The notes beneath the pieces are model-generated. The model saw only the letters and a program-made list of their open reading frames with translations, did not search any database and was not told the DNA's origin. The translations under genes were made by a program, and so were the position numbers. Shown here piece after piece: positions 57,201 through 64,000 of a stretch of DNA of 64,000 bases (positions are counted from its first letter, which is position 1; each line of letters starts with the position of its first letter). Origin of the DNA: Massiliimalia timonensis. Its GTDB lineage: Bacteria; Bacillota; Clostridia; Oscillospirales; Ruminococcaceae. Where the stretch lies: positions 992,001 to 1,056,000 of the forward strand of contig NZ_FYDD01000004.1 of assembly GCF_900186585.1 (NCBI RefSeq), written 5' to 3'.

Positions 57201-57317
57201 GAACAGGCAAAAATTTCTTGTGCGAAAAAGCTGTTTAATGAAATGTCTACAAGCAAAGTAAGATATGAAGCAGTAGATAGCTATCAATCTCTTTTGAATG
57301 CGATGAAATCGGTGTAG
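54201..57317 (+). CDS. res: Type III restriction endonuclease subunit (Res)
   Basis: 1038 residues. SF2 translocase core: Walker A METGTGKT (~111-118), motif II DEPQ (243-246, ILDEPQKMGG), SATHAKQHN, and motif VI-type RQEVGRGLRLCVNQ. The C-terminal nuclease shows PD...(D/E)xK: NYSPDWAIAFYEG then FVAETKG (~965-990). Cuts DNA after ATP-driven communication between two Mod-bound sites. The GTG start follows GAAGGAGGGG. With Mod it should form a working type III enzyme; all key motifs are present. Confidence 0.93.
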   Translation: MKFNFKIQQYQTDAVNAVVKVFRGQGFYDKVSYIRDIGKTKPGNMQMMFEMSDGETELYDPMNDTGYKNEMLDLTDEQILNNIQKLQSENNIKQSTSLIKDLGRCSLDIEMETGTGKTYVYIKTMFELNKQYGWSKFIVVVPSIAIREGVKKSFEITADHFMEHYGKKARFFIYNSSNLNQLDNFSQSSGINVMIINTQAFASSLKEDGRSKEARIIYSKRDEFGSRRPIDVIAANRPIIILDEPQKMGGNVTQKALKNFNPLFSLNYSATHAKQHNLIYVLDALDAFNKKLVKKIEVKGFEVKNFRGTDSYLYLEQIVLSSKKPPMAKIELEIGYNKSINRETRVLGVGDDLYYVSQEMEQYKGYTISEIDPLRGTVTFTNGEVITAGDVVGDVSEKDMRRIQIRETILSHFEKEEKLFNMGIKCLSLFFIDEVAKYRQYDENGDELLGEYGQMFEQEYMTVLNEYLTLFDTPYQKYLKSTCSDVSAVHKGYFSIDKKTGHSIDSQLKRGSEFSDDISAYDLILKNKERLLSFEEPTRFIFSHSALREGWDNPNVFQICTLKHSDSNTAKRQEVGRGLRLCVNQSGNRMDIETCGETVHDINTLTVIASESYKTFVTDLQSDIKSVLYDRPTVATSEYFKGKYVKVDDVPTLIDDNTANAIEFYLIQNGYVDMKRKVTDKYRQDIKSGTVAELPDELKPMADGIHSLIQSVYDDSILKDMFTDGHETKVKDNPLNENFAKKEFQALWREINHKYAYTVEFDSDELIKNAIAHIDNKLFVSELQYTTTIGRQKAEMNEYEVERGASFTGEKTRTQTLKHAETSQIKYDLIGKVAEGTVLTRKTVSAILQGIRVDKLYMFKNNPEEFITKVIRLINEQKATMIVEHISYDTIEGEYDSTIFAAEKNTQSFDKAFLAKKAIQDYVFTDGSAEKSIERKFAEDLDAAEEVCVYAKLPRTFQIPTPVGNYSPDWAIAFYEGTVKHIFFVAETKGTMESLELRPIEQAKISCAKKLFNEMSTSKVRYEAVDSYQSLLNAMKSV

Positions 57318-57427
57318 GCAGTAGGGAATAGGGGATTGATATAGTAATAATCACTTCTGTTCAACATCTATAAAAACATAGAAAGAGTGCAATTCTAATG
57401 CTTAGATCATAGCATAATACAAAGGAG

Positions 57428-57461
57428 ACCTCCGTAAACTAAGAAAAAGGGTTACGGAGGT
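57428..57461 (+). promoter_or_regulatory. Hairpin that contains the ribosome site of the Y-family polymerase gene
   Basis: ACCTCCGTAA (57428-57437) pairs perfectly with TTACGGAGGT (57452-57461), and the 3' arm includes GGAGG, the only good ribosome site for the ATG at 57468. The T-run after the arm (TTTTG) is short. Folding would hide the ribosome site, or act as a weak terminator for read-through from res. Confidence 0.6.
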
Positions 57462-57467
57462 TTTGTT

Positions 57468-58709
57468 ATGAATCGGGTCATTCTACACAGCGATATGAAT
57501 AACTTTTATGCTTCCGTAGAAAGCCTTTATCATCCTGAGTATAGAGGCAAACCAATGGCAGTAGCAGGCGATCCGGAGCAGAGACATGGTATTGTTCTTG
57601 CGAAAAACTATGAAGCCAAAGCATTTGGAGTACAGACCGGTGATCCGCTGTGGCTTGCAAAGCAAAAATGCCCGGACATTATTTTCTCTCCGCCTCACTA
57701 TGACAAGTATCTTCAGTTTTCTCAAAGGGCAAAAGAAATATACTCGGAATATACCGATCAGGTAGAACCATTCGGTTTGGATGAATGCTGGCTTGATGTA
57801 ACCGGCAGTACAGGTTTATTTGGCTCAGGAAAAACAATCGCCGACACATTAAGGGAACGGATCAAAAAGGAACTGGGGATCACTGCTTCGGTTGGAGTTT
57901 CTTTCAACAAAGTCTTTGCCAAGCTTGGCTCTGATTTGAAAAAGCCGGACGCGACAACGATTATTCTTCCGGATCATTTTCGGGAAACAGTCTGGCCGCT
58001 TCCGGTTAGTGAATTGCTATATGTCGGGAAAGCAACTCACCAAAAACTGCGAAAATACGGAATCCGAACGATTGGAGACTTGGCTTTGACAGACGTGCGT
58101 TTTCTAGAACAGATATTAGGGAAAAATGGAGTAATGCTCTGGCAGTTTGCTAACGGGCTGGATCAGTCACCGGTATCCAATATCGGAGCAAAATCAATGA
58201 TCAAATCCATTGGAAACAGCACGACAACTCCTAGAGATCTTGTGACTGATGAAGATATAAAGATTACACTGTATGTTCTGTGCGAAAGTGTATCAGCAAG
58301 AATGCGGGAATATGATTTTGTGTGCAGGACAGTGCAGATCGGAATACGGGATCAGGAACTGCACTTTTATGAACGTCAGGGAGCAATGACCTATCCAAAC
58401 CGAACAGTAAAAGACCTGTTTGACCAATCATTTTCCTTGTTTAAACTTCATCTACCGGAGAAACCTGTACGGAGTTTAAGTGTTCGGGCCTGCCAGCTTT
58501 CAGTTATGGGGAATGAGCAGTTATCACTATTCCCGGAAGAATTCAAGCTTCAAAAACTGGAACGACTGGACAGGGCGATCGACAAACTGAGGGAACGGTA
58601 TGGACATTTCAGTATTCAGCGGGGAATCATGCTGACCGATCCGGAGTTGTCAAACCTTGATCCGAAACGTGACCATATTATATATCCGGTTAGATTTATC
58701 GTTAATTAA
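57468..58709 (+). CDS. Y-family DNA polymerase (DinB/Pol IV-like)
   Basis: 413 residues. Catalytic carboxylates: Asp9 (ILHSDMNNFYASVE) and Asp105-Glu106 (PFGLDECWLDVTG). Helix-hairpin-helix region around LLYVGKATHQKLRKYGIRTIGDL; little-finger domain; a clamp-binding motif NEQLSLFPEE near the end. Performs error-prone bypass of damaged DNA. No clear LexA box was found upstream, and instead its ribosome site lies in a hairpin. It follows the restriction operon and may be element cargo rather than a core gene. Confidence 0.9.
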   Translation: MNRVILHSDMNNFYASVESLYHPEYRGKPMAVAGDPEQRHGIVLAKNYEAKAFGVQTGDPLWLAKQKCPDIIFSPPHYDKYLQFSQRAKEIYSEYTDQVEPFGLDECWLDVTGSTGLFGSGKTIADTLRERIKKELGITASVGVSFNKVFAKLGSDLKKPDATTIILPDHFRETVWPLPVSELLYVGKATHQKLRKYGIRTIGDLALTDVRFLEQILGKNGVMLWQFANGLDQSPVSNIGAKSMIKSIGNSTTTPRDLVTDEDIKITLYVLCESVSARMREYDFVCRTVQIGIRDQELHFYERQGAMTYPNRTVKDLFDQSFSLFKLHLPEKPVRSLSVRACQLSVMGNEQLSLFPEEFKLQKLERLDRAIDKLRERYGHFSIQRGIMLTDPELSNLDPKRDHIIYPVRFIVN

Positions 58710-58769
58710 CATTTTTAAAATTTTTTAAAAAGAGGTTGCTTTTTTCGATCAAATTTTCTCTTTATAGAG

Positions 58770-58781
58770 TGTTAGCTAACA
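58770..58781. promoter_or_regulatory. 12-bp palindrome upstream of the ChW/C39 gene
   Basis: TGTTAGCTAACA, perfect, 30 bp before the start of the large repeat protein and near an AT-rich promoter-like stretch. A regulator site is possible; the regulator is unknown. Confidence 0.3.
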
Positions 58782-58811
58782 ACATAAAAAAGCTATAAGG
58801 AGGAAATTAAA

Positions 58812-61800
58812 ATGTTACTATACACCATTACGACATCTTATTTAAAAAATGGCACATGGAAAGAATTCAAGTACAAAACGTCCAACTCAATGGATGGAAT
58901 CAAAATCCAAACCCTTCCCAGCAGCTCGTTCTATCTTCAGTACCGGACATGCAATAAAGGAAATACTTCATTCTATTCGTTTGTTAAAAGTAATGAAAAT
59001 GATTATGCTGGACTTTCTGGGAAACCGATTCAGCAGCTTCAAATCCAGGCATATACAAACTCCGGCACAAAACTCACTTCAAGAATTGTAGTGATGTATC
59101 GTGCATCTGTTGACGGTCGTTGGTTACCATGGGTAAGTAATGCTGATCCTGAATGGATGCAAAGCGTGCACACCAAATATCATCTGGATGGCACGATTGA
59201 TACTTCCAGCTGGTATGCGGGTAACAAGGGACAGGATATTGATGGTCTGGAAATTCGAGTCTATGACGAGGATTCTGTAATCGACGGTGATTTCACAGGC
59301 GGAGAATCCTCTCTGGATTTAAGTTACATGGTAGATAATCTTGATAACTGGGAAAGCTTCTCCAATGCGACACTGGCTTCTAAAGTTGATGGTATCAAAA
59401 TTCAAACCAGTACCAGTAAAAATTACTATCTGGAATACAAAACAAAAAACGAAGGGATGTCTGACTATCTGCCTCTTGTGAAAAGTACAGGTCGAGCCAG
59501 TAATGATTATGCCGGTTTACCGGGAAAACCCATTCAGCTATTGCATATCCAAGCGTATGATAAAGATGGAAATAGACTGCGTTCCGGCGTCATTGTTATG
59601 TATCGTGTCCATGTTGAGGAAAGATGGCTACCTTGGGTAAGTAATGCGGATCCTGAGTGGATGCGTCAGGCAAAAACAAAATATGGTCTTGACGGTCTGC
59701 TTGATACAGAAAGTACCTATGCCGGAAATGACGGACAGAATATTAACGGTGTAGAAATCAGAGTGTTTGAGGACGACGCTTCTAACCCGGGAGCAGATGA
59801 TTTCACCGGCTCTGAAATTAAACTGAATACTCAGTATATGGCAAACAGCCTTGATAACTGGACATCCTTTGACGGGCAGATTTCTTCAAAACGGATTGAC
59901 GGTATCAAAATCCAGACCAGTCCCAGTGATTCTTTTTATCTGACATACAAATCATGGAATGCCGGAAACAGCAGTTATTATCCAGAAGTAAAGAGTACAG
60001 AGAATGATTACAACGATTACGCGGGTTATCCGGGGCAGCAAATGCAGCTTTTGAGCATCCAGGCATACGACAATGACGGAAACCGTCTGCGTTCCGATGT
60101 TGTGGTCATGTATCGTGTCAGTGTAGAAGGTCGCTGGTTGCCATGGGTAAGCAACGCTGATCCGGAATGGATGAGAAGTGTACAAAGACAGTACAATCTC
60201 GATGGGACTTTGGATACGGTCAGCACTTACGCCGGAAACGCAGGACAGAATATCAACGGCGTAGAGATCCGTGTATTTAAAGGTTCTACAAACGATCACC
60301 CGTTAGGAGAATTGCCAGGTGCCGAAGCTTCTGTATCGCTGAGTTATATGCGGGATAACTTGGACAATTGGACTTCCTTTACGCATCGGGTAACAACCTC
60401 CCCAATAGAAGGAATTAAAATCCAAACCAGTACTTCTAAAGGATACTATCTGATGTACAAAACCAAAAACGCCGGACTGTCTAGTTATCTTCCGTTGGTC
60501 AAAAGTACCGGTACCGCTTATAACGACTATGCAGGTCTGCCAGGGAAAGCAATCCAATTGCTTCATATTCAGGCGTATAAAAATGACGGAACCAGACTGA
60601 GAAGCGGTGTAGTTGTTATGTATCGCGTCCGTGTAAGTGGAAGATGGCTCCCATGGGTGAGTAATGCTGATCCGGAATGGATGGTCAGCGTCCAGTCAAA
60701 GTACAACCTAGGTGGCACGCTGGATACTAAGAGTACCTATGCAGGAAACGCGGGACAGAATATTGATGGTGTGGAAATTCGGGTATTTGAGGAAAATGAT
60801 ACTAACGGAACAACACATACGCCAACTGGTGATTATAAGATCATCAATGTTCCATTTATTTCTCAATATCCAAAATATCCGACAGGATGTGAGAGCGTTT
60901 CTACTGTGATGGCTTTGAATTATGCTGGAATCAACATGACGGTAGACAAATTTATAGACAATTATCTCAATAAAGGCTCAACCAGTGGATTCAATCCGTA
61001 TATCGAGTTTGGAGGGGATCCAAGATCCACCAGAGGTTGGGGATGTTTTGCAGAAGCAATTCAACTGGCTTTAAATAAATTCCTGCCTGATACAAACTAT
61101 AAATCTTATGTATTAAGAGATTATTCTGTGGCGCAACTTTGTGCCGATTACATTAACAAAAACATTCCTGTTGTATTTTTTGCGACACAAAAAATGGAAG
61201 CTGTTTCCAAGACAACCACATGGTATGCTGATGGAAAAAAATCACTTGGAAGTCTCGATTCCATTGTTTATTGTTAGTCGGATATGATGAGCATAATTAT
61301 ATCTTTAATGATCCGCAGGATTCTCATGCTCTCACCTATTATAGCAAGGACGCCGTAGAGGCAGCATATATAGCTGAGGGCTTACAGGCACTTATAATTG
61401 TGGAAAAAGAAGATCCTTCACCTAGACCACCAGAAGAATCTGAAAATCCAGAAGAGCCAATCGATGGATACAAGTTAGCTGAAGAACTGGATAAAATCGA
61501 TCGCTCTATACTGATGAAAACGAATTATTATGCTACATATTATAATTCAAAACATACGGAAACTTTTGATGCTAAAATTCCCGATGACTTTAATGATTAT
61601 AATATACTGGCTTGCTTGCAGTTCATGTACATATATTTTTGTGATCAACAGGACTATGAAAAAACTGATTTCTTATATGATGAAATGCTTAGAGTCAGAA
61701 AATCACATCCCAACTATAAAAATTTGTATAAAAAGTTTTTAGACTCCAACGGACAATTTGACTTAGGATACGAGTATTATGCTCCAGGCCGAAAGACTAC

Positions 61801-62425
61801 TAAGATTGAATTCCAGAAACTTCAATATTTTACAAAGGATAAAATTATACAGATGAATAAAGCAGACGACTGGGTAGGAGTCTTAGCCTTGCTTATTCCA
61901 GGAGTGGGATCTGCTTTAGAATTCTTGTACGCCATTGCCTTAAATGTGGAACAAAATAATGAAATACAAATTCCATACGATATACTCAAAAATGGTTGTG
62001 ATATTACAGCTGACAAACTTCTTAAGGAAATAGCACCAAAACTTGGGATCTTAGGAAAAGGAGTTACCGCTTTGAGCACATTAAGCAATGTAACTAATAC
62101 AATATATAGCACTATTGGCGAAGAACGTGAAGTATATAATTATGTTCCAGCAGGAGCAACAGAAGGTGTATCCATACGCGATGGTGATTCTTATATAATG
62201 GTTCGTTTATATTATGACATGGGAGTTGAATATCATCAATTTGAATTTTATTTTCGAGACGGATGCCCAATGGCTAGTATGCCTCAATATACTGTCCGAC
62301 TTGATGACGATCCAAGAGGAATAGCCGCTACAGAAAAAAAATACGAACAGTACAGTGAAGAAGGATATGTACCTAGTGAAAACCATATGTTAAGGGGAGA
62401 ATATTGGCCGCCTAATAGAGACTAA
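58812..62425 (+). pseudogene. ChW-like repeat protein with C39-type peptidase domain, split by a one-base shift
   Basis: Four ~155-165-residue repeats (residues ~1-665), each with a ChW-like block WLPWVSNADPEWM and YAGxxGQxIxGVEIRV. A C39_2-type cysteine peptidase domain follows, with Cys693 in YPTGCESVS. The frame ends at 61277, but the second frame carries the catalytic His: FHCLLLVGYDEHNYIFNDP. It joins if one A is added to the seven-A run at 61235-61241. The rest (61400-62425) is Pro/Glu-rich, then a ~330-residue domain with a Gly-rich hydrophobic stretch VGVLALLIPGVGSALEFLYA. No signal peptide at the start (MLLYTITTSYLKNG), which is odd for such domains. AAGGAGGAAA precedes the ATG. Function unknown; could be a secreted effector exported by another route. 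Confidence 0.75.
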
Positions 62426-62447
62426 AATTGTGAAATGTATAAAATAT

Positions 62448-62483
62448 AAAAAGGGGCTCACATTTTTATGTGTCCCCTTTTTT
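62448..62483. terminator. Bidirectional terminator between convergent genes
   Basis: AAAAAGGGG and CCCCTTTTTT with inner CACA/TGTG pairing; A- and T-tracts on both sides. Serves the repeat protein gene and the minus-strand gene that ends at 62482. Confidence 0.75.
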
Positions 62484-63156
62484 ATAACACTATTCCTTCT
62501 GCAATCTGCCGGTCGTAATAATACAAATAAAGGTGATTGCCTTTTTGAAAGTATCGTTCGGCAGAAATGTCATCTCGCACAAAGCTGATTTCACAGTTAC
62601 ACTGCCGTTTTCCTGTCCATTTGATTTCTTCCAATACTACGCACAAACCGGAACTGATCAGATTTCCTTCTGTATCTTTAAAATAAGCAGGAAAAATTTC
62701 GCCGTCCTGAACCTGTAATTGAGGACGCCATAATCCACTAGATTTTTTAGAAATCCATTGAATATTGACAGAAACTTTTTGTTTCCTTAAAAATGAAAAT
62801 ATACTGTTATCTTTCCGATTATAAAGTCTTTCAAATGGAACTTGCTTAAATAAAATAATCTCACTAATTACAAAAAGTATTCCCATTATTAAGAATAAAC
62901 CCCAAAGCATATTGATATCTTTTTTTATGCTGGTCCAGAAACACACTGCCACAGCAAGCAGCACTCCAAATATAATTACCTTTAACTCTACTTTTAGAAA
63001 GTGCTGTTTGCTTATACCATGTAACATATATACGTTTTTGCAATTATGACAGCTGGGCGGATCTTTCAACTCAACTAATTTAGAAATCAAATCCAAATGC
63101 AGCTCATACCCCGGAAGCCACTCCCCGCACCATGGGCATCTGTGTTTTAACATCAT
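62482..63156 (-). CDS. Membrane protein with N-terminal zinc-ribbon-like motif
   Basis: 224 residues. Two Cys pairs near the N-terminus (CPWCGEW and CHNCKN, residues ~8-40) form a zinc-ribbon-like motif. Two membrane helices follow (VELKVIIFGVLLAVAVCFW and MLWGLFLIMGILFVISEIIL), then a ~120-residue soluble domain. The second Met (63153) is better placed after GAGGTGAT than the first. No family recognised. Its convergent position opposite the peptidase gene could make it an unrelated gene or a partner; nothing in the sequence decides. Confidence 0.7.
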   Translation of the reverse strand: MMLKHRCPWCGEWLPGYELHLDLISKLVELKDPPSCHNCKNVYMLHGISKQHFLKVELKVIIFGVLLAVAVCFWTSIKKDINMLWGLFLIMGILFVISEIILFKQVPFERLYNRKDNSIFSFLRKQKVSVNIQWISKKSSGLWRPQLQVQDGEIFPAYFKDTEGNLISSGLCVVLEEIKWTGKRQCNCEISFVRDDISAERYFQKGNHLYLYYYDRQIAEGIVL

Positions 63157-63236
63157 ATCACCTCAATAATTGTCTAATTTCACTTGTGGCAATCTATTTT
63201 TCTGTCTTGGCAAAATACCAAAAAATGTTTTCCTTT

Positions 63237-63410
63237 TTATGAACAACCTTCAGTTCTTACTCTTTGCACAATTCCATTTTCATCAAAAGAAATCATGTAC
63301 CATATCACATTTCCATCTCCGCGATGTCCTGAATACCAATCATAATCATGATATCTGTCCTTTACAAGGTATTTTCTGACAATTGGATTTAGTACCTGTG
63401 CCTGCCTAAC
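63237..63410 (-). pseudogene. 3' fragment of an unknown gene
   Basis: A stop-free minus-strand frame of 57 codons with no start: KYLVKDRYHDYDWYSGHRGD, then GNVIWYMISFDENGIVQRVR and TEGCS. It looks like the C-terminal end of a protein whose 5' part is missing (TAA directly upstream in frame). Confidence 0.4.
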
Positions 63411-64000
63411 TTATATTCATCTTATCATATTTTTTCCATATTTTCTATGCTATTTCCTATAATAAACTGCATGGGTTATGTTGAGTAGTATGTTTAAAAA
63501 ATAACTTTTGTCATTATCACAACACTGATTATAAATGCAACAATCAAACAATCAGTAAAATAACGATCAATTTTTTGGAGGTCATTTTTATCATACTACG
63601 TCACTATCCTTAAATGAATTTTTATGCAATGTATTTAATTCCTACTAATACAAATATATAGTATATATCCTAACAGTTAACATAACAAGAAAAATGATAA
63701 TACAAATAAAAATCGACTGTTTTTCTAATTGAAACAGATTAGCAAATTTTATTGATGTAAGTGGAGGTGGAGTGATTTGGCAGACTTTCTTGGCTTGATG
63801 GACATCAGTATTTCAATATTCGTATTACCTTAACCTTTCTGTTTTAAATTTTTATATGTCATCAGCTAATAAACAAAACCTAAGATAGTTTTTTGAATAA
63901 AACTATTTTTAATATAGTAAGCTGATTTTGGATATGTGATGTTATTGTATTGACAGATTCACAATGTTATGCTTTTAGCATAAGGTGTTTAAGGATATGC
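63411..64000. other. AT-rich intergenic DNA at the window edge
   Basis: No open frame of protein-like composition, no strong hairpin and no RNA gene recognised. A gene may begin just beyond the window. Confidence 0.4.

Noticed and set aside
57320-57467. LexA/SOS box before the Y-family polymerase
   Set aside because: No CGAAC-N4-GTTCG-like site could be found.
58900-60800. Repeated units resembling a CRISPR or tandem DNA repeat array
   Set aside because: The repeats are ~480-500 bp coding units translating into four protein domains, not short spaced repeats.

Overview
The window looks like a piece of chromosome from a low-to-moderate GC, Gram-positive anaerobe of the Clostridia (Bacillota), probably a gut-type Lachnospiraceae/Oscillospiraceae relative. 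The reasons are the strong AGGAGG-type ribosome sites, the stacked CUT1 sugar ABC transporters with lipoprotein binding proteins, cupin sugar-phosphate isomerases, large serine recombinases with zinc ribbons, and a sigma-70-like HTH protein of the kind carried by clostridial mobile elements. No rRNA, tRNA or CRISPR array was seen.

Left part (1-38341): four glycan-uptake cassettes in a row, each with its own regulator and a binding protein plus two permeases, and none with an ATPase gene. Cassette 1 (1-12109): six-hairpin glycosidase, ROK kinase, two cupin glucose-6-phosphate-isomerase-like proteins, class I mannose-6-phosphate isomerase, LacI repressor, transporter (second permease broken by a stop codon), sulfatase. 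Cassette 2 (13313-23350): MDR dehydrogenase, SMP-30-type lactonase, FGGY kinase, GntR regulator, DeoC-type aldolase, transporter and a GH127-like glycosidase, which together read as an oxidative route for an unknown sugar. Cassette 3 (25054-29905): AraC regulator, transporter, nitrilase-superfamily amidase. Cassette 4 (31335-38341): ROK repressor, GH38 alpha-mannosidase, transporter (binding protein frameshifted). In all four the binding-protein gene is followed by a hairpin before the first permease. Cassettes 2 and 3 are bordered by mosaic copies of an intergenic repeat family, and two copies abut truncated, decayed genes (a Sel1-repeat gene and an unknown minus-strand gene).

Right part (about 38.6-63.2 kb): a mobile/defence region. 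A perfect 62-bp palindrome touches the stop codon of the first of three consecutive serine-recombinase-family genes (the middle one has no catalytic domain). These are followed, on the same strand, by a SHOCT-like small protein, a DinG/XPD-type helicase, a GC-rich structured non-coding stretch and a sigma-like protein. On the opposite strand lies a six-gene type III restriction-modification variant: an SNF2 helicase with a PLD-like N-terminus and a fused SLOG/DUF2493 C-terminus, DUF4391, a membrane-anchored helical protein, Mod, an unknown 266-residue protein, and Res. Then come a Y-family DNA polymerase whose ribosome site lies inside a hairpin, and a large ChW-like-repeat/C39 peptidase gene split by a one-base shift in a run of seven A.

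Several genes are broken by single-base events (three frameshifts and one nonsense codon in otherwise intact genes), two of the shifts in A-runs. This may be real decay or uncorrected sequencing error and should be settled before biological conclusions are drawn from those loci.
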